Positions 31,790-41,047 of a stretch of DNA of 64,000 bases are shown here, piece after piece. Source of the DNA: Xenorhabdus vietnamensis (lineage in GTDB: Bacteria > Pseudomonadota > Gammaproteobacteria > Enterobacterales > Enterobacteriaceae); the NCBI RefSeq assembly GCF_002127535.1, contig NZ_MUBJ01000014.1, positions 60,927 through 124,926 on the forward strand, in the 5' to 3' direction. The number at the start of each line of letters is the position of its first letter. Position 1 is the first letter of the stretch. The position numbers were made by a program, and so were the translations under genes. The notes under the pieces were generated by a model. The model saw nothing but the letters and a program-made list of their open reading frames with translations, made no database searches and was not told the origin of the DNA.

Positions 31790-33235
31790 ATGCAACAACG
31801 AGGAAAAGTCTGGATCGTTGATGATGACAGTTCTATCCGCTGGGTACTTGAACGGGCCCTGAGTGGTGCAGGAATGGAGTGCATCAGTTTTGAAAATGCC
31901 GATGCTGTTCTGGCTGCACTATCACAGGCTAATACAGCACAGAACACTCCTGAAGTTCTGCTCTCAGATATCCGCATGCCCGGACTGGATGGGCTAAGCC
32001 TGCTCAGCCAGATAAAACAGAGTCACCCACAGCTTCCGGTCATCATTATGACTGCTCATTCTGATCTGGATGCCGCAGTCAGTGCCTATCAACACGGCGC
32101 ATTTGATTATCTGCCAAAGCCTTTTGATATTGATGAAACTGTTGCGTTGGTTGAGCGGGCATTGAATCACTATCGGGAACAACATCAATCAACCTCCAAT
32201 CCGCAATTGCCGGTATCCGTTTCAGATATGATCGGAGAGGCACCCGCCATGCAGGAGGTATACCGGATTATCGGTCGTCTTTCCCGATCTTCGATCAGTG
32301 TATTAATCAATGGGGAATCCGGCACGGGAAAAGAGTTGGTTGCCCATGCTCTTCACCGCCATAGTCCACGCGCTTCAGCACCATTTATTGCCCTGAATAT
32401 GGCTGCGATCCCGAAAGATTTAATTGAATCCGAACTGTTTGGCCATGAAAAAGGAGCTTTTACAGGAGCGAATCAAGTACGCCACGGTCGTTTTGAACAA
32501 GCCAATGGCGGCTCGCTGTTTTTGGATGAAATCGGTGATATGCCGCTGGATATCCAAACTCGCTTGCTGCGGGTTCTGGCTGAAGGGCAATTCTATCGGG
32601 TCGGAGGCTATGCCCCCGTAAAAGTTAATGTCCGCATCATCGCCGCCACTCACCAGAATCTAGAGCAACGTGTTGCAGAAGGTAAATTCAGGGAAGATCT
32701 CTACCATCGCCTGAATGTGATTCGTATTCAGTTGCCACCTCTGCGGGACAGAGTGGAAGATATCCCGCGTCTGGCACATCATTTTCTGCAACAAACCGCC
32801 AAAGAGCTGGGTGTTGAAGCCAAAGTGCTACATCCTGATACTGAACTTGCCTTGATGCGCTTACCATGGTCAGGTAACGTTCGCCAGTTGGAAAATGTCT
32901 GCCGCTGGCTGACCGTAATGGCAGCGAGCAAAGAAGTGTTGGTACAAGATCTGCCTGCTGATTTGCTTGAGAAGCAACTAGCGGAGCTGAAAGATAATTC
33001 TCCTGTTCCTCATTCTGCGCTGACAGAACATTGGTCACAACAATTGGCAATCTGGGCCGAAGCTGCTTTAAAAGAAGGAAAAACCGATCTCCTTTCCGAT
33101 GCCCTGCCATTGCTGGAACGCACCCTGCTTAATTGCGCGCTTGAGCATACTAATGGGCATAAACAAGAGGCCGCCCGCTTGTTGGGCTGGGGAAGGAATA
33201 CAATAACGCGGAAATTAAAGGAATTGGGGATGTAA
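31790..33235 (+). CDS. glnG: nitrogen regulator NtrC, sigma-54 activator
   Basis: A response regulator, AAA+ domain and Fis-type HTH in one protein of 481 residues from the ATG at 31790. That ATG follows the AGAGGG ribosome site; a GTG at 31784 is in frame but overlaps this site. Phosphorylation should occur on Asp60 in LLSDIRMPG. E. coli has Asp54, and the difference comes from a six-residue insertion (region SQANTAQNTPE). The AAA+ domain has GESGTGKE (Walker A), GAFTGA (sigma-54 contact) and LFLDEIGDMP. The C-terminal HTH is EAARLLGWGRNTITRKLKELG. It activates glnA and other nitrogen genes. Confidence 0.96.
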   Translation: MQQRGKVWIVDDDSSIRWVLERALSGAGMECISFENADAVLAALSQANTAQNTPEVLLSDIRMPGLDGLSLLSQIKQSHPQLPVIIMTAHSDLDAAVSAYQHGAFDYLPKPFDIDETVALVERALNHYREQHQSTSNPQLPVSVSDMIGEAPAMQEVYRIIGRLSRSSISVLINGESGTGKELVAHALHRHSPRASAPFIALNMAAIPKDLIESELFGHEKGAFTGANQVRHGRFEQANGGSLFLDEIGDMPLDIQTRLLRVLAEGQFYRVGGYAPVKVNVRIIAATHQNLEQRVAEGKFREDLYHRLNVIRIQLPPLRDRVEDIPRLAHHFLQQTAKELGVEAKVLHPDTELALMRLPWSGNVRQLENVCRWLTVMAASKEVLVQDLPADLLEKQLAELKDNSPVPHSALTEHWSQQLAIWAEAALKEGKTDLLSDALPLLERTLLNCALEHTNGHKQEAARLLGWGRNTITRKLKELGM

Positions 33236-33441
33236 CAGGTTATTCAGTGAATCATAAGACTACCTATTACTGAGAAAATACTCAGAGAGATCAACAAACT
33301 GGGTTAATATCGCTTCATCGTTTATTTGATAAATGTTAACCTATACAAATCGCTGAGCATAATTTATTGAAACATCTCGACACTATTTCTTAAGTTTATT
33401 AAGGCATTACTTAAACGCTATTTAAGTGGAAAATTATGTTC

Positions 33442-34815
33442 TTATATCACCCGCGAAAACTGCCGTTGCCGCATCTGATTACGCAGATAATTATCAAAGC
33501 ACATGCAAACATTACGGATCAGAAGACGCCCTTTTGGAGATACCAGAATCTGCGATTCTGTCAATTCCACCAGCCCGTCTTCTACTAAGGGGGTTAACAG
33601 TTGCAGGTCTTCAGCAAAGTAATCAGCGAAGTTCAGCCCATAACGCTGCTCAATATCCGTCAAGTTCAGCCGAAAGTTACAGATAAGATCTTTGATCACA
33701 TCACGGCGAATGCAATCATCTTGCGTCAATGCCAAACCACGCCATAAAGCATGTTCTTGTGCTTCTACCGCAGCATAATAAGTTTTCAGGTCTTTCTGGT
33801 TCTGGGCATAACTATCCCCTAACATACTGATGGCGGAAACGCCCATACCCAGTAAATCGCATTCCCCCTGCGTAGTATATCCCTGAAAATTACGGTGCAA
33901 GATGCCTTTTCGTTGGGCAATCGCCAATTCATCATCAGGGCGGGCAAAGTGATCCATTCCAATAAACTGGTAGCCATTACCTGTCAGGGTCGAAATCGTT
34001 TCCTGCAAAATATCCAGCTTTTGCGTCGCACTTGGTAAATCCTGTTCCTTGATCTTGCGCTGCGCCGCAAATAAATTCGGCAGATGAGCATAGTTGAATA
34101 CGCTCAGGCGATCCGGTGACAACGCCAATACACGCTGTAATGTAAAAGCAAAACTCTCAGGTGTCTGTTTCGGCAACCCATAAATCAAATCAATGCTGGT
34201 GGATGTAAAACCAGTTTCACGAGCGCGATTAACCAGTTTGAAAATAAATTCTTCATCCTGCTCACGATTCACCAAACGCTGTACGTCTTTATTAAAATCC
34301 TGCACACCCATACTCAGGCGGTTAAAGCCTTCATGACGCAGGTGATCAATAACATCGAGTTCAATTTCACGCGGGTCAATTTCAATGGAAAGCTCAGCAT
34401 CAGGCAGAAAATGGAAATGGTCTCGCAGCATCAACATCAATCGACTGATCTGCGTTTTGTCCAGATAGGTTGGCGTACCTCCACCCCAGTGCATCTGGCT
34501 GACTTTCCGCCGGGAGAATAATTCAGCACGGGCAGTAATTTCTTTTTCCAACACATTCAGATATTCATCCGCTTTGTGTTTTTGACGAGTGACCAGTTTA
34601 TTGCAACCGCAGAAATAACAAAGTTTATGGCAGAACGGAATATGGATATAAAGGGAAAGTGGGCGATCAGGATAACGGTCGGCGGCCTGTGAAAAAGCAG
34701 TCGCATCATACTGCTGGTTAAACTCCAGTGCTGTGGGGTACGAAGTATAACGAGGCCCTGAATAGTTGTATTTTTGGATCAAAGGCAGATCCCAAACAAT
34801 GGCTTGCTCTGACAT
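33442..34815 (-). CDS. hemN: oxygen-independent coproporphyrinogen III oxidase
   Basis: A 457-residue radical-SAM enzyme that decarboxylates coproporphyrinogen III to protoporphyrinogen IX in anaerobic heme synthesis. The cluster motif is FCHKLCYFCGC (CX3CX2C, about residues 62-71), followed by WGGGTPTYL. The N-terminal trip-wire region and the C-terminal HemN domain (YFAEDLQLLTPLVEDGLV) are both present. The length matches E. coli HemN. AAGGA lies 6 nt before the ATG. It is convergent with glnG as in E. coli. Confidence 0.96.
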   Translation of the reverse strand: MSEQAIVWDLPLIQKYNYSGPRYTSYPTALEFNQQYDATAFSQAADRYPDRPLSLYIHIPFCHKLCYFCGCNKLVTRQKHKADEYLNVLEKEITARAELFSRRKVSQMHWGGGTPTYLDKTQISRLMLMLRDHFHFLPDAELSIEIDPREIELDVIDHLRHEGFNRLSMGVQDFNKDVQRLVNREQDEEFIFKLVNRARETGFTSTSIDLIYGLPKQTPESFAFTLQRVLALSPDRLSVFNYAHLPNLFAAQRKIKEQDLPSATQKLDILQETISTLTGNGYQFIGMDHFARPDDELAIAQRKGILHRNFQGYTTQGECDLLGMGVSAISMLGDSYAQNQKDLKTYYAAVEAQEHALWRGLALTQDDCIRRDVIKDLICNFRLNLTDIEQRYGLNFADYFAEDLQLLTPLVEDGLVELTESQILVSPKGRLLIRNVCMCFDNYLRNQMRQRQFSRVI

Positions 34816-34817
34816 GC

Positions 34818-35030
34818 TTATTCCTTCCGCTGTTTCCGCCCATCAAAACGCAACATTTTCACGGAATTAAAATGTCGTGCCATGATGATACTGCGCAACC
34901 GACGTTTGCGTCGTGATAGCCGCCATAGTTTACCCAATAACCACAATAAATAACATACTAATATTGTGGTTATTAATACTGTGGTTATTAATATCGCGGT
35001 TATCGGAATGAACCCACCTTTTACGATCAC
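34818..35030 (-). CDS. small hypothetical membrane protein with pentapeptide repeats
   Basis: A 70-residue open frame between yihI and hemN, ending 2 bp before the hemN start. One membrane helix (about residues 8-33) is followed by a strongly basic tail (RRKRRLR). The helix is partly built from three tandem five-residue units ITAIL-ITTVL-ITTIL, coded by a 45-bp tandem triplication. The position equals that of a larger membrane protein upstream of hemN in some gamma-proteobacteria, so this may be an eroded remnant. Close spacing to hemN favours real translation, but no homolog is recognised. Confidence 0.45.
   Translation of the reverse strand: MIVKGGFIPITAILITTVLITTILVCYLLWLLGKLWRLSRRKRRLRSIIMARHFNSVKMLRFDGRKQRKE
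34959..35003. repeat. 3 x 15-bp in-frame tandem repeat
   Basis: Three consecutive 15-bp units (TAATATTGTGGTTAT, TAATACTGTGGTTAT, TAATATCGCGGTTAT) code, on the minus strand, three five-residue units in the membrane helix of the small protein. The copies differ at one to three bases from each other. Confidence 0.85.
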
Positions 35031-35048
35031 AATTCTTTGATGAAGGAA

Positions 35049-35576
35049 TTACTTACCCTTCAACAGTTGCATAATGTCTTCCTGCGGTTCTTCTTCGCTG
35101 TCTTCCTCTTCCAGATTGATGCCCAACTCTTCCATCAGGGTATCAATGCGGTCGAGCGTATTATCGACATAATCGTTGTCTTCCTGAGACAGTTTTTCAC
35201 CCTGTTCAAGGCGTGCCAACAAGTCATCCAATCGCTCATCATTTTCCAGCATTTCCAGCTCTTCCTGCGGTGACAAGCGAACTTTTTGTTCCTCTACAAC
35301 TTGTTTAACCGCTGGTTTCACCATCGCCGCTTTTTCACCTGCGATCAGAGGAACCGGAACCTTACTGCCGATACGTGGATCTTTTTCCTGCTTGGCTGCT
35401 GAACGATTTTTATTGCTGCTATCACCGTTACTGCGACTACCTGTTGGATTACCGTTACCACGGCGTTTTTTCTGGCGTTTACGCTCGCGCCCTTCTGCAT
35501 CCAGCTCTGCGCGACTTTTTCTTTTTTGCTTACCAGCAGAAAGCTTCGCTGGTGATTTTTTCTTTAACAGATTCAT
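35049..35576 (-). CDS. yihI: Der GTPase-activating protein YihI
   Basis: A 175-residue, highly charged protein. The basic N-terminal half (lysine- and arginine-rich, to about residue 80) and the acidic C-terminal half ([25 protein letters not shown]) match YihI, which stimulates the GTPase Der and so tunes late 50S ribosome assembly. In E. coli it also lies upstream of hemN on the same strand. The extreme C-terminus is acidic ([12 protein letters not shown]). Confidence 0.9.
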   Translation of the reverse strand: MNLLKKKSPAKLSAGKQKRKSRAELDAEGRERKRQKKRRGNGNPTGSRSNGDSSNKNRSAAKQEKDPRIGSKVPVPLIAGEKAAMVKPAVKQVVEEQKVRLSPQEELEMLENDERLDDLLARLEQGEKLSQEDNDYVDNTLDRIDTLMEELGINLEEEDSEEEPQEDIMQLLKGK

Positions 35577-35723
35577 AGCTTGTGACTCACTCGCTTTTAT
35601 CAGGATATTTTCGGCGGAATCTAACAGAAACTACCTTTAACATACAACATCATTCACTTCTCGTTCAAAGTTCGGCTACTATTCTAGGTAAATTCAACTC
35701 AAATAATATGATCATTAACTACC

Positions 35724-37196
35724 ATGCGCTTTTTTGATACTTCTTCTTATCGCATGCCATTGTATCTTTGGGTCACTGGTTATGCAGCCTTGTGGATAAT
35801 AGCAAGCTATTTTCTCGATCCCACTGTTCCTTATGATGCTGTAGAAGCCTTGAACTGGGGCATCAATGGAGAGTGGGGATCGCCCAAAAACCCATGGCTG
35901 GTAGGCGCTATAATGCTGCCCGCTATCTCTATCAGCAATATCTCCCTCAGTTTTTATTGGTATTTCGCCCACTTTGTTGCCATTGCCATCGGTATGCTCG
36001 GAGTTTGGCAACTGGCTTTCCGATTAACGGGTAAAGTTGTACTGGCCTGGCTTGCCATGCTGACACTGAACCTATCCGGTATCATCAATTTCGATATCAT
36101 TCCTTATAACGATAATTATCTTTTGGTCATGCTCTGGCCGTGGTCACTGCTGTTTTTCCTGCGTGCCATTGATGAGCACCCCAAATGGTGGCTGGCGTTC
36201 GCTCTTACCACAGGGCTGGCAACGATGGGAAAATATTCTTCGCTTGCCATAATCGGCTCTGTCTTTCTGCTTTCTCTGTTCGTGCCCAAAGTACGCCGCA
36301 ATTATCGGGAGCCGCTGTTTTATCTCGCCATTATAATCTGGTTCGCGCTGGTATTACCGAACGTTTGGTGGCTGGTGCATAACGACTTTGTTGCGTTTAA
36401 GTGGGTAGATTCCCAAATTCAGAAAGGGTTCAACCTGCACACCACACGTGCTGTACTTTCTGTGTTCTACCCGTTAATTATCATCAGTGGCATTATTTAT
36501 CTGCTGGGAGGTCGGATTGGCTGGCCCAAGCAGCAATCCAACGCGCTGGTCAATATCGTGATCCTGCTGCCTCTGCTGATTATTTACGGCTGGTTCTCCT
36601 TCAATCAGGGTGGGCGAATGACCGAATGGATACAACCTTTCATGGCTGTTTCGCCGGCATTGTTAGTGGGTTCGATAACGGTATTTCCCAACAAATCCCT
36701 GCGAGGCACATTACTGGGGTTGACCCTATTTGGTGTTTTGGTCTTGATTGGTTACATCAGTGTAATGTTGGTAAACATCCGTGATGCAGGGCAAAAATTT
36801 GTGGGTATAAAAACCTTTGCCAGCCAGCTTGATCAACGCTGGAACGAGCTGTATCCAACACCATTGCGTTATGTTGGCGGAGAATATCTGCATCAATGGC
36901 TGACATTTTATAGCCATTATCGTCCAGAAACGATACAACCCTGGGAATTAGGTAACGGTATGCCACCCAATATCTATAACCGTCATATCAAAGAGGGTAA
37001 TATCGTGGAGTATGGTGCCTTGCTCGTGGGAGATCGAGGGAAAAACTGTGCCGAGGAAAATTTCCAGTCTACTTTTTCGCAGTGGCCATCATTGGTGCTC
37101 GATCACAAAGAAAAATTCTTCTTAAAAACCCAACCAAGTGCTGAATTGGAAGCTGTTTGCATTGGCTTTGTGGCCCCCAAGAAGGCTCAACAATAG
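35724..37196 (+). CDS. GT-C fold membrane glycosyltransferase (ArnT/PMT-2-like)
   Basis: A 490-residue polytopic membrane protein with about ten to twelve helices and a soluble C-terminal part (about 370-490). The first external loop has PYDAVEALNWG, the acidic motif typical of GT-C enzymes that use polyprenyl-phosphate sugars, and INFDIIPYNDNYLLV resembles the second conserved loop. Family 39-like proteins of this kind decorate lipid A, O-antigen or cell-wall glycans. The acceptor here is unknown. It stands alone between yihI and adeP and ends at a strong terminator. Confident as to fold, not as to substrate. Confidence 0.75.
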   Translation: MRFFDTSSYRMPLYLWVTGYAALWIIASYFLDPTVPYDAVEALNWGINGEWGSPKNPWLVGAIMLPAISISNISLSFYWYFAHFVAIAIGMLGVWQLAFRLTGKVVLAWLAMLTLNLSGIINFDIIPYNDNYLLVMLWPWSLLFFLRAIDEHPKWWLAFALTTGLATMGKYSSLAIIGSVFLLSLFVPKVRRNYREPLFYLAIIIWFALVLPNVWWLVHNDFVAFKWVDSQIQKGFNLHTTRAVLSVFYPLIIISGIIYLLGGRIGWPKQQSNALVNIVILLPLLIIYGWFSFNQGGRMTEWIQPFMAVSPALLVGSITVFPNKSLRGTLLGLTLFGVLVLIGYISVMLVNIRDAGQKFVGIKTFASQLDQRWNELYPTPLRYVGGEYLHQWLTFYSHYRPETIQPWELGNGMPPNIYNRHIKEGNIVEYGALLVGDRGKNCAEENFQSTFSQWPSLVLDHKEKFFLKTQPSAELEAVCIGFVAPKKAQQ

Positions 37197-37210
37197 ATTC
37201 ATCTTCCAAC

Positions 37211-37250
37211 AAAAAAGCCTGACATAACTATACGGTCAGGCTTTCTTTTT
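37211..37250. terminator. bidirectional terminator between the glycosyltransferase gene and adeP
   Basis: A 10-bp perfect stem (AAAGCCTGAC / GTCAGGCTTT) is flanked by A-rich sequence on the left and CTTTTT on the right, so it serves both convergent genes. Confidence 0.88.
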
Positions 37251-37269
37251 ATCACCATTTCAATCGTAC

Positions 37270-38607
37270 TCAATGGGCATCCACAAATACCATTTTCAAT
37301 ACAAACAGTAGCGTCACGACAAGAACGCACGGGCCAACTTCACGCCACTTGCCAGTACCCAATTTCATGGCACAGTAGGCGATAAAACCTAGCGCAATGC
37401 CTTCAGTAATGGAAAAACTAAATGGCATCATTACTGCGGTGATAAATGCGGGGACGGATTCAGTCAGATCATTCCATTTCACCCGTGTCAGGCTGGAAGT
37501 CATCAAGACACCGACATAAACCAAAGCACCCGCTGTAGCATAAGCAGGTACCATGCTTGCCAGCGGAGAGATAAACATCACCAGCAAGAACAAAATACCG
37601 ACAACAATCGCCGTTAAGCCAGTACGTCCACCAACAGAAACGCCTGAAGAACTTTCAATATAGGCAGTAACCGAAGAAGTCCCAATATACGAGCCAGCCA
37701 CTGAACTAATGCTATCCACGTATAAGGCTTGTTTCATGCGGGGAAATTTACCGTTACTGTCCGCAATACCCGCTTTATCCGTCACGCCAATCAATGTGCC
37801 GGAAGAATCAAACAAATTCACCAGCATAAATGAGAATATAACGCCGGCCAAAGTGACATCCAGTGCGCCTTTCACATCAACGTTACCCACCACACTCATC
37901 ACACTAGGCGGTAGATCAAAAATGCCGTGATATTCCACATACCCCATCATGAAACCGATGACCGTTGTCACTACGATAGAAACCAATACCGCTGCATGGA
38001 AATTGCGTGCTGCTAAAATAGCAATGATGAAAAAGCCCAATGTTCCCAACAAGACGTTATGCGAAGCAAAGTTGCCGATTGAGACAATCGTATCGGGATT
38101 AGGCACGATAATGCCTGCATTTTTCAGCCCCATCATGGCGATGAAAAGACCAATACCGCTGGTAATGCCCACACGCAGGCTCAATGGGATATTAGCAATC
38201 ATCCAGTAACGGACACGAAAGAGAGTCAGGATCAACAATCCCACCGCACCCCAGAAAATCGCGCCCATTGCAACCTGCCATGAAATACCCATCGCCCCAA
38301 CGACAACAAAGGCAAAAAACGCATTCAGTCCCATCGCAGGTGCAACGGCAACAGGCAAATTCGCCATCAATCCCATCAGAATGCTGCCAGCGGCGGCAAT
38401 TAAACAGGTCGTGACAAATACCGCTTTAATATCCATGCCAGCAACTGCCAGAATTTGCGGGTTAACAAAGACGATATACACCATTGTCAGAAAGGTCGTC
38501 AGCCCGGCAATCATTTCAGTACGAACCGTCGTACCATGTTCCTCTAATTTAAACACGCGCTGAAGCAAGCCCTGACGATTAGTCGGGCCAGAAGTTATTT
38601 TGCTCAT
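37270..38607 (-). CDS. adeP: adenine permease (AdeP/AdeQ type)
   Basis: A 445-residue AzgA-type NCS2 transporter importing adenine with H+. Conserved family segments are GLTTFLTMVYIVFVNPQIL, APAMGLNAFFAFVVV, GITSGIGLF, LFDSSGTLIGV and GTSSVTAYIESSSGVSVGG (substrate site). It resembles the E. coli pair AdeP (YieG) and AdeQ (YicO) rather than the guanine/hypoxanthine carriers. The symbol adeP is a best guess between the two. A PurR-like operator lies upstream. Confidence 0.85.
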   Translation of the reverse strand: MSKITSGPTNRQGLLQRVFKLEEHGTTVRTEMIAGLTTFLTMVYIVFVNPQILAVAGMDIKAVFVTTCLIAAAGSILMGLMANLPVAVAPAMGLNAFFAFVVVGAMGISWQVAMGAIFWGAVGLLILTLFRVRYWMIANIPLSLRVGITSGIGLFIAMMGLKNAGIIVPNPDTIVSIGNFASHNVLLGTLGFFIIAILAARNFHAAVLVSIVVTTVIGFMMGYVEYHGIFDLPPSVMSVVGNVDVKGALDVTLAGVIFSFMLVNLFDSSGTLIGVTDKAGIADSNGKFPRMKQALYVDSISSVAGSYIGTSSVTAYIESSSGVSVGGRTGLTAIVVGILFLLVMFISPLASMVPAYATAGALVYVGVLMTSSLTRVKWNDLTESVPAFITAVMMPFSFSITEGIALGFIAYCAMKLGTGKWREVGPCVLVVTLLFVLKMVFVDAH

Positions 38608-38689
38608 GTAATTTTGTTTCCCAAAAAACGAAGTTTTCGACTTATCCTACAGGAAACCCCTATAAATCGTTACCCTGGAACGGCAAAAA

Positions 38690-38705
38690 AAGAAAACGTT
38701 TGCGG
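38690..38705 (-). promoter_or_regulatory. candidate PurR operator upstream of adeP
   Basis: AAGAAAACGTTTGCGG contains the core AAAACGTTTGCG and matches the PurR consensus ACGCAAACGTTTGCGT at about 13 of 16 positions. It is 83 bp upstream of the adeP start. Known PurR control of the E. coli adenine permease makes it plausible. Confidence 0.65.
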
Positions 38706-38861
38706 TACGTGCAATCAAAGAGTTAATTAAGGTTATGATTCTTGAGGATATTCATTAAATGGCGCTATTTTATTCATTATGCTTTCCATTAAATTCATTC
38801 AAAAAGAAAACAATATAGCGCCTAATAATGGCTAATTATCTGTGCGTAATTGTGGCAAGCC

Positions 38862-39443
38862 TCACGATTGATTCGATATTGGGTTTGCAGAAGAAGCTCG
38901 TGATGACATGGTAGCAAGAATGTCATTAAAGATATCTCCCCATTCATCTTCTGTCATATCCATTAAACCGAAGAAACGCAGAACGAATGCCCCTTCTGTA
39001 GCTAAAAACGCCAAACGTGCCTGTCGGCCTTCTTCTGTCGTCGTGTCCAGACCCGCGATACGCTGCCGATACCAGCTTCGGGTTGATTCAAGATGTTCCG
39101 GTGTTTGTAATAAAGCTGCCAGTAAACCAGCCGCCTTTGCAATCGATGCTTCATCAGAGCACCGGGTCGCCTCAATATGTGCACGCACCGTTGTCAGCGG
39201 GTGCGGATCACCTCCGGCAATTTTTTGAAATTGTTCGTCATAGCTTACTCCCCAACGATCAAACATCGCATCAATAAGGGCATCTTTCGTACCAAAACTG
39301 TACTGTACCCCGCCTTTGGTAATACCAACCGCTTTCGCCAGTGCATCAATGGTGAGAGCCGCAGCTCCATGTGTTGTGACAATTTGCTCCGCTGCATCCA
39401 GAAGAACTTCTCGGTCAATTGTCTTGCGTCGTCCTCGTCCCAT
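38862..39443 (-). CDS. TetR-family repressor (SmvR-like)
   Basis: A 193-residue TetR regulator. The N-terminal HTH (DREVLLDAAEQIVTTHGAAALTIDALAKAVGITKGGVQYSFGTKDAL, quoted only to show position; about residues 9-55) begins after a basic MGRGRRK arm. The rest is the helical ligand-binding and dimer domain. It is divergent from a DHA2-type drug exporter, the arrangement of smvR-smvA in Salmonella, Klebsiella and Proteus. Repression of that exporter and relief by cationic biocides are inferred. Confidence 0.85.
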   Translation of the reverse strand: MGRGRRKTIDREVLLDAAEQIVTTHGAAALTIDALAKAVGITKGGVQYSFGTKDALIDAMFDRWGVSYDEQFQKIAGGDPHPLTTVRAHIEATRCSDEASIAKAAGLLAALLQTPEHLESTRSWYRQRIAGLDTTTEEGRQARLAFLATEGAFVLRFFGLMDMTEDEWGDIFNDILATMSSRASSANPISNQS

Positions 39444-39460
39444 ATGGTCCCCTTTTAATT

Positions 39461-39476
39461 AAATACGTATGTATTT
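39461..39476. promoter_or_regulatory. candidate TetR operator
   Basis: AAATACGTATGTATTT is a near-perfect 16-bp palindrome in the 99-bp space between the divergent regulator and exporter genes, 18 bp from the regulator start. It is the only good dyad there. Confidence 0.65.
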
Positions 39477-39542
39477 ATAATAATCGCCAACAATTTAGTC
39501 AAGGTTCGACAAGGTCGCCGAACCGCATTGGTGAATTTGCCT

Positions 39543-41024
39543 ATGAAATCAAATATTCGCTGGCTTGTACTAGCTATCATTTCCAGTGCACTTTTCTTAG
39601 TCGTCATTGATATGACTGTTCTCTATACCGCTTTACCCCGGTTGACTCATGATTTGCGTGCTTCTGCCTCTGAAAAGCTGTGGATTATGAATGCCTATAC
39701 TTTAACCATTGCAGGTTTACTTCCCGCGATGGGGGCATTGAGTGACCGTTTTGGCGCAAAAAAACTGTTTATTAACGGATTAGCAATTTTCGGTGCGGCA
39801 TCGCTTATGGCCGCATTTTCCCCCGATTCTGGCACTCTGATTGCTGCTCGAGTGGTTCTTGCACTTGGTGCCGCAATGATGATGCCTGCGACGCTCGCGA
39901 TAGTCCGGCAAACGTTTGAAAATCCCGACGAAAGGGCACTTGCCATTGGCATCTGGTCTGCCGTGGCATCAGGCGGAGCGGCACTTGGCCCGGTTATCGG
40001 CGGCTTCCTGCTTGAATATTACTGGTGGGGATCGGTTTTCCTTATCAACGTACCGATTGTAATCATCGCACTCGGCTTTGCACTGGTTTTTATTGCTAAA
40101 AGCCGGAACAATCCAGACCATACCTTTGACCTGATAGCTTCGGTACAAATCATGATTGGCCTGATTAGCATTACCTATGCAATCAAGGAATTAAGCAAGC
40201 AAGTACCGTCGTTAGTAACCGCTGTGACTGTAGGCATCGCCGGAATTATTTTCACGGCCGTCTTTATTCGTCGCCAGCTAAATTCTCCAACCCCCATGAT
40301 CGACTTCAACCTTTTCCGCAATCGCGCCTTCACAGCGGGAATTATTGCTGCCTTCGTTTCTACGGCAACACTGGTCGGTATGGAACTTGCCGTTAGCCAA
40401 CGTTTCCAGCTCGCCATGGGTCTATCTGCCTTACAGGCAGGATTGTTTATTCTGCCCATTCCGATCGCCTCTTTTATTGCCGGCCCTCTGGCTGGGATTG
40501 CTATACCCAAATTTGGTTCTGAAAGAATCATGTGGCTTTCTCTAGCCTTTGCTGGACTGGGAACCTTTGCCTATCTCGCAGGTCTGCAATCTGGGCTTTT
40601 CGTGCAAATAGCCGCATTTAGCATAATTGGATTTGGTTTCGGTGCAGCAATGACTGCGGCTTCCACCTCCATCATGCTGAATGCACCAGAAAACAACGCT
40701 GGCACCGCTGCTTCCATCGAGGAAGTCGCATATGAATTGGGAAGCTTAATCGGGATAGCCGTTCTCGGTAGCCTGATGGTGGCGGTCTATTCTGCATCGT
40801 TCACCCTTCCGGCCGATATGGGTAGTTCAGAACTGGCACGAAACAGCATTGACGAAGCACTTATCGCCGCAGAAGGGTTAAAAGGCGATGCCGCACAATC
40901 CTTGCTTCATGCAGCAAAACAGGCTTTCAATCACTCATTTCTGTCGGTATTGATCACAGCGGGCATATCGTTGTTGTTGACCTCTGCAATGATCGCTCTA
41001 CTGGCAAAAAGGAAACTCAGCTAA
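39543..41024 (+). CDS. MFS drug exporter, DHA2 (SmvA/QacA) type
   Basis: A 493-residue proton-driven exporter with about fourteen membrane segments. Motif A is GALSDRFGAKKLF after helix 2, the family motif DMTVLYTALPRL is in helix 1, and antiporter motif C is seen as SGGAALGPVIGGFLLEYYWWGS-like sequence in helix 5. The ATG at 39543 is preferred over TTG 39528 or GTG 39531 because it begins right before the first helix. It is related to SmvA, which exports quaternary ammonium compounds and methyl viologen. The last 48 bp of the gene lie within the 71-bp sequence repeated behind ampC. Confidence 0.85.
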   Translation: MKSNIRWLVLAIISSALFLVVIDMTVLYTALPRLTHDLRASASEKLWIMNAYTLTIAGLLPAMGALSDRFGAKKLFINGLAIFGAASLMAAFSPDSGTLIAARVVLALGAAMMMPATLAIVRQTFENPDERALAIGIWSAVASGGAALGPVIGGFLLEYYWWGSVFLINVPIVIIALGFALVFIAKSRNNPDHTFDLIASVQIMIGLISITYAIKELSKQVPSLVTAVTVGIAGIIFTAVFIRRQLNSPTPMIDFNLFRNRAFTAGIIAAFVSTATLVGMELAVSQRFQLAMGLSALQAGLFILPIPIASFIAGPLAGIAIPKFGSERIMWLSLAFAGLGTFAYLAGLQSGLFVQIAAFSIIGFGFGAAMTAASTSIMLNAPENNAGTAASIEEVAYELGSLIGIAVLGSLMVAVYSASFTLPADMGSSELARNSIDEALIAAEGLKGDAAQSLLHAAKQAFNHSFLSVLITAGISLLLTSAMIALLAKRKLS

Positions 41025-41047
41025 TTATCATTGGCCTGCCAAATTAT
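40977..41047 (+). repeat. 71-bp direct repeat, left copy
   Basis: It covers the last codons of the exporter gene and 23 bp beyond. The same 71 bp recur at 42746-42816 with three substitutions, on the other side of ampC. The left copy is the one still joined to the complete gene. Confidence 0.92.

Noticed and set aside
35577..35723. CsrC small RNA next to yihI
   Set aside because: E. coli csrC lies on this side of yihI, but the 147-bp gap lacks the repeated GGA loops expected for CsrA binding.
36401..36784. 127-residue plus-strand frame
   Set aside because: Overlaps the glycosyltransferase gene in another frame without its own ribosome site.
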